Shown: piece after piece, positions 31,841 to 41,236 of the stretch | Position numbering within the stretch: position 1 is the first letter of the stretch | Layout: every line of letters starts with the position of its first letter | Assembly: GCF_022581195.2 (NCBI RefSeq) | Contig: NC_061474.1 | Span: forward strand, 9,176,001 to 9,240,000 | Source of the DNA: Helicoverpa zea | Taxonomy: Eukaryota > Arthropoda > Insecta > Lepidoptera > Noctuidae | DNA: 64,000 bases | Reading direction: 5' to 3' | The notes under the pieces: generated by a model | Databases searched by the model: none | The model's input: only the letters and a program-made list of their open reading frames with translations | What the model was told of the DNA's origin: nothing | Program-made: the position numbers and the translations under genes

Positions 31841-33717
31841 CCCAGGTAAACTACGCTGGTCGTCTCAAATATTATGTACACAAATGGAAGAAATTAACTT
31901 CCGATAGCAATATTTTGTCATGGGTTAAAGGATATTTAATACCCTTTAAATGTACTCCATGTCGTACTGATACCCCTAAAGTGTACCCTAAATCAATCGA
32001 AGAGGCTTTAGATTTTGAAAAATCCATTAATAAATTATTAGAGGTTAACGCAATATCTCGATGCACTCATGAAGTAGGAGAATTTATATCCTCCGTGTTC
32101 TTGGTACCTAAACCAAACGGAGACAAAAGGTTCATATTAAACTTAAAATGTTTAAATAAATTTGTTGATAATAAACACTTTAAAATGGAGGATTACCGTA
32201 CCGCATCCAAACTTATTACTCAAAATTGCTATATGGCGTCGGTAGATTTGAAAGACGCATATTTTCTGTTACCTATTCATAATTCTCATAAAAAGTACCT
32301 CCGTTTTATTTATAATGATGTTCTTTATGAATTTAACTGTCTACCCTTCGGGTTGTGTACGGCACCGTACGTGTTTACAAAATTATTGAAACCCGTCATG
32401 GAATACCTTAGATTAAATGGTTTTATATCTGTAATTTACATTGATGACATATTTTTAATCGGAAATACATTTTTGGAATGCAAAAACAATGTTGAAGCCA
32501 CAATAAAACTCCTCAAGGATCTAGGTTTTCTAATAAATATGGAGAAAAGTAGCTTAAAGCCTCATACTCAATGCAAATTTCTAGGTTTTGAATATGATTC
32601 CGTTAATATGCAAATAAAATTACCACATAACAAAATCTTGAAAATTAAGGACTGTATTAACAAATTTTTAAAATTAAAGGGTTGCAAACTTCGAGAGTTT
32701 GCTCGTTTTATCGGTATATTAATTTCTGCTTGTCCTGCCGTGCAGTATTCATGGCTATACACTAAATCAATGGAGAAATTTAAGTATCATTGCTTGTTAA
32801 AAAACCCTAGCTATGATCAAGTTGTACAACTTCCTAGCTGCCTAAAAATTGATATGTTTTGGTGGTTGAATCATATCGACCACAGTTCTAATCCGTTAGC
32901 TTGTGGTAATTATGATTTAGAGATTTTTTCCGACGCATCATCTACAGGATGGGGCGCCTACTGTAATACAAAAAAGTGTTTTGGTCATTGGACGCCTTCA
33001 GAAAAATCTCTGCATATTAATGAGTTGGAGCTTAAGGCTGCATTTCTTGCTCTCAAATGCTTTGCAAAGCATAAGTGTAATATTAACATTCTGTTAAGGC
33101 TTGATAATGTAACTGCAATATGTTGCATCAACAAAATGGGAAGCGTACAGTTTAACCATTTTGATGTTATTGCTAGAGAAATATGGCAGTGGTGTGAGAC
33201 GCGTAAAATAACTGTTTTTGCAGGTTATATCAATACAAAGGATAATGTAGAAGCAGATCAATTATCACGTAAAAAGTTTCAAGATACTGAATGGGAAATT
33301 AATAATGCTGTTTATGACAAAATTACTAGTATTTTCGGCATACCTGAAATAGATTTATTTGCTAGTAGATGTAATGCAAAGTGCTCAAATTACGTAACTT
33401 GGACTCATGACCCAGATGCATTGGCAAGAGATGCTTTTACAATCTCTTGGAAAAAACAGTTTTTCTACGCATTTCCACCCTTTTCTATGATTACTAAAGT
33501 CATGCAAAAAATTATTAGTGAAAAAGCTGAAGGCATTGTTATAGTACCATATTGGCCTACTCAACCGTGGTTTCCTATATTCAAAAAGCTTGTGTGTTCC
33601 GAACAAATTTATTTCGGCCCCAGTGATGACCTATTAATTTGTCCTTTCAGGTCTCGTCACAATCTTCACCGCAGCTTAATCTTAGTAGCCGCGAAGCTTT
33701 CCGGGAAACATTACTGA
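31732..33717 (+). CDS. DIRS reverse transcriptase / RNase H / methyltransferase-like protein
   Basis: 661 codons in the -1 frame relative to gag, with no ATG near the front, so it needs frameshifting, reinitiation or splicing; 31,732 is only the open-frame limit with a GTG. RT: VPKPNGDKRFILNL (125-138), first catalytic Asp in ASVDLKDAY (172), LPFGL (204-208), YIDD (236-239). RNase H: FSDAS with Asp401, Glu431 in NELELKA, Asp458 in RLDN, Asp509 in EADQLSR. C-terminal domain: EIDLFASRCNAK (539-550), FPPF (581-584), PYWPTQPWFP (606-615), the DAM-methyltransferase-like module of DIRS elements, with FPPF at the place of the DPPY-type motif. It copies the element RNA into circular DNA. All key residues are present. 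Confidence 0.93.
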   Translation: MASTAATEQRHVVVAATPSVTNAHDVSPAENAASEITQVNYAGRLKYYVHKWKKLTSDSNILSWVKGYLIPFKCTPCRTDTPKVYPKSIEEALDFEKSINKLLEVNAISRCTHEVGEFISSVFLVPKPNGDKRFILNLKCLNKFVDNKHFKMEDYRTASKLITQNCYMASVDLKDAYFLLPIHNSHKKYLRFIYNDVLYEFNCLPFGLCTAPYVFTKLLKPVMEYLRLNGFISVIYIDDIFLIGNTFLECKNNVEATIKLLKDLGFLINMEKSSLKPHTQCKFLGFEYDSVNMQIKLPHNKILKIKDCINKFLKLKGCKLREFARFIGILISACPAVQYSWLYTKSMEKFKYHCLLKNPSYDQVVQLPSCLKIDMFWWLNHIDHSSNPLACGNYDLEIFSDASSTGWGAYCNTKKCFGHWTPSEKSLHINELELKAAFLALKCFAKHKCNINILLRLDNVTAICCINKMGSVQFNHFDVIAREIWQWCETRKITVFAGYINTKDNVEADQLSRKKFQDTEWEINNAVYDKITSIFGIPEIDLFASRCNAKCSNYVTWTHDPDALARDAFTISWKKQFFYAFPPFSMITKVMQKIISEKAEGIVIVPYWPTQPWFPIFKKLVCSEQIYFGPSDDLLICPFRSRHNLHRSLILVAAKLSGKHY

Positions 33718-34658
33718 AGAAATGTCTGTCTGTGAGATCAGTGGAAATAATGTTATCGTCTTTGTCTGATTCTACTTACAAACAATACGATGGTTGTATT
33801 AAGTCATGGTTAAATTATTGTAATAAATATGGTTATGATTATTCTGCTGTATCAGTTCCTATCGTTATTCATTTTTTGACTACTATGTTTGATAAGGGTG
33901 CTAAATATGGTACTATAAATACCTACAAGTCTGCACTATCTTTAATATTAGGAAATATAATAGAGGATGATAGAATTAAGAGATTCTTAAAAGGAGTTTA
34001 CAGGTTGAGGCCAACCATCCCTAAATACAATTTGACTTGGGATCCTAACATTATATTAAATTACTTAGCGCAACAATGGCCCAATGCTGACCTCAACCTA
34101 GAAACTCTGTCTAAAAAAACTGTGAGTCTGTTGGCTTTGGTGACAGCACATCGAGTGCAAACTTTTGCTCTAATAAAAACTGAAAATATCATTATAAACT
34201 CACCTTATGATATAACTATCACTATACCAGATCTAATTAAAACATCTAAACCAAATTCCTTTCAACCTGTTTTAAAATTACCTTACTTTACTGCTCGTCC
34301 TCAAATTTGCCCCGCCATGTGCCTAGAAGACTACATAAATAAAACAAATTCACTTCGTCATAACGATTATTTATTTATTAGTTACAAACGACCTCACAAT
34401 AAAGTATCTTCTCAAACCCTCGGTCACTGGATAAAAAATATTCTTCTCAAAAGTGGTATTGATACTTCTATATTCAGCGCTCATAGCACACGGCATGCTT
34501 CCACATCATCAGCTAACAGACTCGGAGTGAGTATCGATGTAATTCGAAAAACCGCTGGCTGGACGGAATCTTCTTCCGTGTTTGCACGGTTTTATAATCG
34601 TGATATTATTTCAGATCCAAATCAGTTTGCTAACAGCATATTATCTGCCAATCTGTAA
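33639..34658 (+). CDS. DIRS tyrosine recombinase
   Basis: 339 codons, overlapping the RT frame by 79 bases in the -1 frame. The open frame begins with TTG; no ATG occurs before codon 38. A strong splice acceptor (TTAATTTGTCCTTTCAG|GT, cut after 33,650) lies at its start, so the protein may come from a spliced RNA. N-terminal helical DNA-binding domain to about residue 130 (SDSTYKQYDGCIKSWLNYC, TINTYKSALSLIL). Catalytic domain: Arg172 in TAHRVQTFALI, His282 and Arg285 in SAHSTRHAS, Trp308 in KTAGWTES, and nucleophile Tyr319 in ARFYNRD. That is the complete R-H-R-(H/W)-Y set. It inserts the circular DNA by site-recombinase chemistry in place of an integrase. Confidence 0.95.
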   Translation: MSFQVSSQSSPQLNLSSREAFRETLLKKCLSVRSVEIMLSSLSDSTYKQYDGCIKSWLNYCNKYGYDYSAVSVPIVIHFLTTMFDKGAKYGTINTYKSALSLILGNIIEDDRIKRFLKGVYRLRPTIPKYNLTWDPNIILNYLAQQWPNADLNLETLSKKTVSLLALVTAHRVQTFALIKTENIIINSPYDITITIPDLIKTSKPNSFQPVLKLPYFTARPQICPAMCLEDYINKTNSLRHNDYLFISYKRPHNKVSSQTLGHWIKNILLKSGIDTSIFSAHSTRHASTSSANRLGVSIDVIRKTAGWTESSSVFARFYNRDIISDPNQFANSILSANL

Positions 34659-34817
34659 TAAAATTATATTTAATGAATACTTAAAAATAAAACATGATTG
34701 TGAATAAATAAATGATCAATTACCCACTTGTAATGAATCTGTAGATTTTCTTGAATAAAAAAGTGCAATTCCTCAGTCCATTGTTTATATTATTTCGCAC
34801 TGTGTTCTCTGAACATC
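34659..34817 (+). terminator. 3' untranslated region with poly(A) signals
   Basis: Just after the recombinase stop there are AATAAA-type words at about 34,657-34,662, 34,686-34,691 and 34,703-34,708. They may direct RNA 3' end formation. Confidence 0.4.
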
Positions 34818-34938
34818 GTACAACATGTAAACAATAAATCGCGTCGAATAAACCTGTGAAACATAATTGATAATCAAACGAACTTACCAAGTGAAGTTCG
34901 ATGACAATTATGTGAACAGGTTTATTCGACGCGATTTA
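34818..34938. repeat. DIRS internal complementary region (joined ends)
   Basis: 34,818-34,868 is the reverse complement of the first 50 bases of the left end (TGTGAAACATAATT). 34,865-34,938 is the reverse complement of the last 74 bases of the right end (AATTGATAATCAAACGAACT). The two parts overlap in AATT. This region thus holds, in antisense, the junction of the circularised element and is used to complete and join the ends during replication. Confidence 0.92.
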
Positions 34939-35078
34939 CATCTTAACCCTCCCTGAAAACAAAAACTTATTAATGAGTACTTACCTAAATGGTTAGTCCT
35001 GGTTATTTCAATAAGTTTTAGGTAAATATTCCACACCCTACAACGAAATAATATAACAATGTTATGTCTTTAAACAAA

Positions 35079-35316
35079 ATGAAGCTCCGTCGATGGAAGT
35101 GAATAATGAGTGGGTAGAATGTTACCATATAAAATTTTATTTTATTTATTTTCCCTGTGTTACCAACAAAAAATCCATAGACTAATTTAAAAATCTGTGT
35201 AGAAGGCCAGTGAATGGAGATACTTGTACAACATGTAAACAATAAATCGCGTCGAATAAACCTGTTCACATAATTGTCATCGAACTTCACTTGGTAAGTT
35301 CGTTTGATTATCAATT
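35079..35316 (-). repeat. DIRS right inverted terminal repeat
   Basis: Reverse complement of the left repeat from CATCGACGGAGCTTCATT outward, plus an outer extension with a small hairpin (GAACTTCACTTGGTAAGTTC). It ends GATTATCAATT. A longer right repeat is normal in DIRS elements. Confidence 0.9.
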
Positions 35317-35988
35317 ATTTTACCTAGCCGTAGTAACATTCTGATAAAATTAGTTTAAGTTATACTTTATAGTTAATTAATTTAATAGTTTAAAATACTT
35401 TATGTACCATTTCATTAAAGTATAAATTGTGACTTTCTTGTAGGGTTCCATTAGAAGTAATTTTAGGTTTAGTGTAGTGATTTTAATGTTTGGAATAGAT
35501 CTGTTTCCGAAGTTCGCTAACCAAATCTCCCCCAGTACCACCACGAACGGTAACTTCATAGTCTAGTTCAGCTTTTTGTAGCGATAAAAACTTAATAGGG
35601 TAAGACATGATAAAAATTAAAACCGCAGAGAAGGAGTGTGTTGCAAAATAAAGACAAAAATAATAAAGAGAAAACAATTCGGATGCAAAATCAGCACGTT
35701 TGTGGTCAGTCTAACCATATGTGAAAATATATTTAAGGTATGTAAACTTTGAATTTAAATGTGAAGAAAAAAATAAAATTTGGGGGTAGAAAAATATTGA
35801 CGGTAGGTCAAGCAAAAAAATGGACGGTTAAATTTAAATATTAGAGAGAAAAAAAATTATTAAAAAGATGTGGGTAGATTCACATTTGGTAGGCTGTGAT
35901 TAAATTCAACACAACTGACAGACAACCAACACCAGGACAACTACAAAATGCTTAGCAAACAAGAACTAAACACGGCTCGATATATTTT
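35317..35988 (-). other. Interior of LTR element, right of the DIRS insertion (leader side)
   Basis: Leader region between the primer site and the DIRS insertion. Apart from the gag-like start at 35,483-35,608 it is AT-rich and non-coding. Confidence 0.7.
35483..35608 (-). pseudogene. gag-like N-terminus remnant of the LTR element
   Basis: Minus-strand ATG at 35,608, about 380 bases after the primer site, then 41 codons starting MSYPIKFLSLQKAELDYEVT and ending in a stop. The pattern LxKAELDYEVTVRG...LVSELRKQI is like the first helices of Gag in several insect Ty3/gypsy elements. No capsid follows in any frame. This suggests deletion of gag-pol in the parent of this non-autonomous element. 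The match is by pattern only. Confidence 0.45.
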
Positions 35989-36006
35989 GCCCCACGTTGG
36001 GCGCCA
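35989..36006 (-). other. Primer binding site, tRNA-Lys type
   Basis: On the minus strand TGGCGCCCAACGTGGGGC follows the 5' LTR after one base. This is the 18-base sequence complementary to the 3' end of tRNA-Lys, used by many gypsy elements and retroviruses. Confidence 0.9.
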
Positions 36007-36007
36007 C

Positions 36008-37237
36008 TGTAACGTTTAGTGTAGTGGTAGGTAGTCTAGTAGGTAGAAAAATAAAAAAAAATTAGTAAATGGTATAAAAGTCTATATTCTAGAAAAAGAT
36101 CGGCAGAGCCGGGAGTGGGTTTAGAATAATCGAGCTCGCGTTAAGTTCTGGCCCGCTATAGAACACTACTACCCTGTATAGTCAGGCAGCTCGGCAGCGG
36201 TCAGGCGGGGTAGGTGTGCAGCGCGCTAGTAGATGCCGGACGCGTAGGTAGATGCAGGCACGTAGGTAGACACAGCACGTAGATAGGCGCACTTTAGGTA
36301 GGTGCACTACGGTAGGTGCACTGGAGGTAGTCTGGTACTTGAACCCTGGAATGTCCGTTACGTTCCGTCTTAGTTACGGTCCGGTTATATCCAGCCACGA
36401 CTGCAACATCCCGATTTCCACTTACTCACTACCTAACTAGATGGAAAGCAGTGATCAAGCACTAGATAGCATCGAGATGAGGCAGCCTAGGCAGCGTGAC
36501 AATCATAATCACAGCTAACAAAATGTAATCTGAATGCAAGTGATGAAGGTGAAAGTATTTGCATGATTTACAAAGCACAGCACTAGTTTAAATGAAGTTA
36601 ATGAAATTAATAAATAGGTAGTCACTATAAGAAATTATTTGAAAAGAAGAATATGGAAAAATAATTGTAGGGCGTGGCCCTCATGACACGGTCAAAGTGC
36701 ACCGGTCATGTAAGGTCAAATACCACATGATATATTTTTTAAAAGCGTTATGGCGATACACAGGTTATAATATTCCACAAGAACAGCAACAAAGGCGTGA
36801 TCGTAGCATGAAATAACATAATGAATGCACAATGAAATTAGCAAGTCATCCTACGACACGTCACGTACTCACGTATAACTTTTCTAGATGCACATAATAA
36901 GCTTTATTTTGCAACACTCACCCGATCTGGGGTATACACTGACTTTAAAAGTTATTTTAAAAGCACAATAGTTTATTAAAGGTTAATTTATTTGCAATAA
37001 AAATCGCGAGTTAAAAATGTACATAGACCAGTAGTAGTAGTAGACTGTATCGGCTCGCGGCGTCGTGCTAGTGCGTCTCGCGATTCACCGCCGGCTCTGC
37101 TCGCGTCGCCTCATAGGAGGGATAGTTCGCCGAACCGGTTTCCGTCACCCGTCAACGGCTCACGGCTCGCGGCGCGCGGCCGAGATATAGCAAGTCTAGT
37201 ATTTTTAAATATTCAAAATATAACGTACAACGTTACA
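36008..37237 (-). repeat. 5' LTR (right copy in window)
   Basis: 1,230 bp, the same length as the left LTR and identical wherever I compared them. Transcription of the LTR element would start here on the minus strand. No TATA box could be fixed with certainty. Confidence 0.95.
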
Positions 37238-37241
37238 GTTT
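37238..37241. repeat. Target-site duplication GTTT (right)
   Basis: Second copy of the 4-bp duplication, directly after CGTTACA of the right LTR. Confidence 0.85.
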
Positions 37242-37887
37242 AAACAACTGTCGCTGTTACCAAATCAACTGCATTCATCCAGTGTGTTGGAGACAGTTTT
37301 AATGAATCAAACTTTTGCCTCAAGTGTTGGCACGAAGCCATTCAAAATGTGAGGTTTTATTAATTGCTCTATTTCAAAGTGGGGGCATTGCTGGTTTTGT
37401 CTGTTTTAGTAGTATTTACTATTTATTCATTGAGTCAATAAAATGATTAAGTATCTAAAATAGAGTTTTTGAGTGCTGATTTATTCTGAAACCACACATT
37501 TAGTTTTGTTTTTCAGGCAAAAGTGATCATGAAACAGGTATTAACTATAGGTATGTATTTACCCAAACTGACTAATCCTTAGTAATTTCATCGGGACGCA
37601 AGTAAGCGCTGGCAGAGGCTAATCTATTATAAAATCAAGGACACAACAACAGGTAATCGGACTATATTACAAAGTGTCAGTTCTTATCTATTACGTCTTG
37701 CATTATGCAAGTAACCATTTGCATAATTAACAAACTAATTAGCCCTGCAGTAACAGTTATAAATACAAACATTATCCTAATCCATCCTACTTAAGAATTC
37801 CATCAACAGAAACAAAATGTTCCTTTGTTTATAAGATATTCTTTTGTTTTTACTCGTGAGTAATCCATTGTGATGGATTTCAAAGCA
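37242..37887. other. AT-rich spacer, nothing identified
   Basis: No feature identified. Confidence 0.4.
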
Positions 37888-38205
37888 TGGAGAACAAAAT
37901 GACTAGCGGAGATGTCATAACGCAAAATCTCTTATATAGAAAAGTTGCGAGCCAAAATGCGGGTGTTCGGGGGACGATAACGTTACTAGCTCCGACCTTA
38001 CACACCTTCTATAGAACCTGCACATTAATTTCAAAATAAAATCCAATCTTTCAGAGATTAGTTTTGAAACGACAAGGAGCTCAAACGTCTCGTTAATTCT
38101 AGTAACTGATCACGCCTGTGACTGTGCCTGTATGTTGCTTGACCTACAAAAAGGCGCCTGTCGTATCTTCCTTATGACATCTCCGCTATCTTTCCTTCCT
38201 CCGTG
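37888..38205 (+). mobile_element. MITE family AGCGGAGATG, copy 3
   Basis: Inverted ends CTAGCGGAGATGTCATAA and TTATGACATCTCCGCTA. Interior words GCGGGTGTTCGGGGGACGAT and CCTACAAAAAGGCGCCTGTC correspond to copies 1 and 2. About 318 bp. Confidence 0.85.
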
Positions 38206-38935
38206 TTTCAAAACCATTTGGATATAACAAAGCTACCCTTTATCGTTTTTTATTGTTTTTTCCGTGTACATAAAATATATCAGCATGAATAGGTTTTACT
38301 GTTTTTCCGATAGGTGGGTCTCGGTTTGGGAGGGTTGTAAATAAAAATGAAAAATTCAAGGGCTTAAGATGTTGTGGCTTATGATGGTTTTAATGATTTT
38401 TTTAGGGATGGGACAAAAACATCGTCATCTGTTTAGCCTTTTTTTATATACTTATTGGTTAAGAGGACGAATTGGAATTTTTGGCGCCAAGGATCTAAAT
38501 TTTTCTCAGTAAATACAAAACGGATCAAAATACAACTTGGTTACCTGAAAGTTCATGATATAAACCTTATTTTGTTAGACGTAGAAACATGATTAGGTAA
38601 CTTTTATAATAGAGAAAAATATATCAAACATACCTCTTTTTAAAAAGAGATTCACATATTATGGGCAAACGGGACCGATTTAAGCCTCTTAACTTTCTTA
38701 GTAGTTGAGTATATACATACTCTTTAAAATTGTAGAAGGAATTTTTATCAAATTATCATTTCTAAATAATAAAATTACAAAACCATTTTGTCGCTTACGA
38801 CTTTTAGTTATAAGCTAGCGCGCGTATTGTTATCCTCGCCCCGCTCAGACGCTCCGACCCCTTTTGGCGCCTTACATGCGCGTGCCGGTTACGGAATTAT
38901 TGTTGACCAATTCGTCGCCTTAACAGTGTTGTGGT
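38206..38935. other. Spacer with a short GC-rich block
   Basis: A GC-rich patch at 38,815-38,900 (CGCCCCGCTCAGACGCTCCG, GCGCGTGCCGG) stands out from AT-rich surroundings. No gene or repeat end is recognised. Confidence 0.35.
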
Positions 38936-39035
38936 GCGCAAATGCTCGTGCACTATAATATGTCCTACGCAGCTGGCTGATCTCCTTAAATGAGAACAGC
39001 CGCCGTGGCCGAAATCGGCCGTGGACGCCATTATT
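38936..39035 (+). mobile_element. SINE family 2, 3' end
   Basis: GCGCAAATGCTCGTGCACTA, TATGTCCTACGCAGCTGGCT, GAACAGCCGCCGTGGCCGAA, GTGGACGCCATTATTATTAT. Confidence 0.85.
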
Positions 39036-39637
39036 ATTATTGTGGTGGGCCATCCATAAAAAAAAACTTTTCAGGATTATTGGACTGGATTGGAGATGAC
39101 CTCACGAAAAGGCACATCTTGGCTAGACTACCTACACTTCTTTTATTTGTTTTCAACGTATAGTTCTCATTTTTACATAATTCACGTGCAAAATCGCTAA
39201 AGACATACATATACACACGCAAAATGGTACCCTTCTTGACAGTCGGGTACTTAATAACAAGAAGTGCACTTAAAAAAAACTTTTCTTCATGTCCCATTTA
39301 GGTTAAACACACTTTACTTGAAAGAGAATTTTAAAAGAATTTTGGGTCATCCATTCAAAAAAACTTGGGCTCTTGTAAGTACCTTGTAGTAAGTATAAGT
39401 CCTTTCTTATGTTGAATGCTTGTCACTTGTTTATCAAGATATGAGATATTCTCAAATTGACCGTGTATATCTGTTATAATATAGATAGTTATATACACTA
39501 TCTTATCAATATTGTTAACATGAAATTTCCCCAAAAAAACCACTGTCTGGTGTAATGCATTTAGGCCAAAATTTTCAGACAAAATCAAAGTCTGACTTTC
39601 TTAAAACAACTGTTTACTTTGAAAGTTGAACATTAGC
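39036..39637. other. AT-rich spacer with a weak internal duplication
   Basis: GGGCCATCCATAAAAAAAAA with CTTTTCAGG near 39,047 and GGGTCATCCATTCAAAAAAA with CTTGGGC near 39,344 are similar and about 300 bp apart. No gene is seen. Confidence 0.35.
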
Positions 39638-39782
39638 CGTCTTACCACAAAAACTTTTAAACGTCAGTTTATGCCTTGTCTATAAAAATGACAAATTATG
39701 ACGTTGACATACGGTTCATTTTGCAGCCAAAATTTTATTAGACAAGTGTAAAACAGGGGTTAAAGTTTTTGTAGTAAGGCCA
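39638..39782. mobile_element. Short MITE with TTACCACAAAAACTTT ends
   Basis: The left end GTCTTACCACAAAAACTTTT and the right end AAAGTTTTTGTAGTAAGGCC are inverted, with further inverted pairs inside (GACAAGTGTAAAACAG against GTTTATGCCTTGTC). About 145 bp, non-coding. Confidence 0.7.
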
Positions 39783-40189
39783 TGAAAGTCCACAATTAGC
39801 AGTTATTTCAAGACAAGGAACTTTTTTCACGTTCTTGTTTACTTTACTTTGTAAGTACTTAATAACTATGTAATATCTTGTTACACTTCAATATAATACA
39901 TACTAAAGAAACTATTGAAGTATTAAAATAAGACTTTGTATGTAAATTTTATGTTCCTAACTCATGCAATGTTAGGTAGGTACTTTGTATTTCTCACAGC
40001 AACATTTTAACTAGATTTTCCTTATTTGATGTGAAATGTTAACAAGCCTACATACTTTTATTCTTCTTCGAAAGATGAGCTATCAAGCACTGAAATGTTT
40101 TTTCTTATCGTACCTGTAATTTCTGTGATAAATAACTTTAGAAAAAAACTATTCGGTATAAGATAATCCTTACTTATATTACCTACAAA

Positions 40190-40320
40190 TGCCTAGCTCA
40201 TAGTACCTAGCTCTGTCTGTCTATTGTGCTTTCGCTCAAAACTACTGAATCGATTTCATCGTTTGCTCTTTTTTATCTACAATAAAGTCTAAGATAATTC
40301 AAGGGTAAATACAAGGCTAA
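40190..40320 (+). repeat. Dispersed repeat, ACTACTGAA-type fragment
   Basis: GTGCTTTCGCTCAAAACTAC and TGAATCGATTTCATC match the start of the repeat also seen at 21,640 and 63,880. Confidence 0.5.
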
Positions 40321-40671
40321 TAAAATAAGCAAAAACCGCCCCCCTTTCACCACTTCCTAGTGATAAGAAGAAACGTTGATGAACAAGCTCCCATTAAAAA
40401 TAATAAAAAAAAAAACATATGCACAAAAAACACAAACTAATATTGAAATGGAAAGCTTGCATCAGCGTGACTGATGACTATAAACGATGATGGATGAAAG
40501 GAGATTAAACAAAAAATGTGAGATGGTGAAAGTGATAAAGTAGATCCTGACAACGCAAATTGAGAAAGAACATTTCCTATATTGTTGCTTTTCTCTAATG
40601 AGGAGCAAAAAAGCAAGAAAAATTGAGAGATTAGAAGTGTAAGTGTACGGCGATTTTTTGTAAAAATGACC

Positions 40672-41236
40672 TTTTTAGGGTTCCGTAGCCAAAATGGCAA
40701 AAACGGAACCCTTATAGTTTCGTCATGTCCGTCTGTCCGTCTGTCCGTCTGTCCGTCTGTCACAGCCGATTTACTCGGAAACTATAAGTACTACAGTGAT
40801 GAAATTTGATGGGAATATGTGTTGTATGAACCGCTACAAAAATATGACACTAAATAGTAAAAAAAAGAATTGGGGGTGGGGCCCCCCATACATGTAACTG
40901 AGGGATGAAATTTTTTTTTTCGATGTACATACCCGTGTGGGGTATCAATGGAAAGGTCTTTTAAAATGATATAAAGTTTTCTAAAAAACATTTTTCTTAA
41001 AGTGAACGGTTTTTGAGATATCAGCTCTCAAAGTCGTAAAAAGTATGTCCCCCCCCCTCTATTTTTATAACTACGGGGTATAAAATTCTAAAAAAAATAG
41101 AGGTGATGCATGCTAATTAACTCTTTCAACGATTTTTGGTTTGATCAAAGTATCTCTTATAGTTTTTGAGATAGGTTGATTTAACTGTAATTTACGGAAC
41201 CCTTCGTGCACGAGTCCGACTCGCACTTGGCCGGTT
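40672..41236 (+). repeat. Dispersed GGTTCCGT-type repeat, full copy with (TGTCCGTC)n
   Basis: It starts TTTTTAGGGTTCCGTAGCCA, holds an array of TGTCCGTC units at 40,726-40,763, and ends TTCGTGCACGAGTCCGACTC with GCACTTGGCCGGTTTTT. Fragments or variants lie at 14,480, 51,059 (opposite orientation) and 60,456. It is very common in Lepidoptera. Class unsettled; the terminal runs of T make the exact ends uncertain. Confidence 0.75.

Larger units (their letters stand above)
30222..35316 (+). mobile_element. DIRS-type tyrosine-recombinase retrotransposon, apparently full length
   Basis: About 5.1 kb, bounded by inverted terminal repeats (200 bp left; right 238 bp including a longer outer extension), with an internal complementary region at 34,818-34,938. 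In order it encodes Gag (spliced), RT/RNase H/methyltransferase-like, and tyrosine recombinase, all on the plus strand and without internal stops. It is inserted in the interior of the LTR element at an AATT. DIRS elements use no integrase and make no target duplication; a shared AATT at both edges agrees with crossover at a short core. Overlapping frames (gag/RT, RT/YR) are usual for the group. All parts needed for movement seem to be present, so this may be an autonomous and recently active copy. Confidence 0.92.
28206..37237 (-). mobile_element. Non-autonomous LTR retrotransposon carrying a nested DIRS element
   Basis: The element reads on the minus strand: 5' LTR at 36,008-37,237, tRNA-Lys-type primer binding site, short interior, polypurine tract, 3' LTR at 28,206-29,435. 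Both LTRs are 1,230 bp, start TGTAACG and end CGTTACA, and showed no difference when I compared them line by line. The target duplication is GTTT. After removal of the nested DIRS element the interior is only about 1.5 kb, with a 41-codon gag-like start and no protease, RT or integrase. It must therefore have been mobilised by proteins of a related full-length element. Ty3/gypsy affiliation is inferred from primer type, target duplication and the gag-like start, and is not proven. Confidence 0.9.

Noticed and set aside
31681..31881. Minus-strand frame over the gag/RT overlap
   Set aside because: It is a shadow of the Arg-rich plus-strand coding region.
28206..37237. Reading the RT and recombinase as the genes of the LTR element
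   Set aside because: The PBS and PPT place the LTR element on the minus strand, whereas RT and recombinase are on the plus strand inside their own inverted repeats with an internal complementary region. They form a separate nested DIRS element.
40437..40763. 108-codon minus-strand frame
   Set aside because: Its N-terminus is the translated (TGTCCGTC)n array (TDGQTDRRTDG); the rest is chance sequence beside the repeat.
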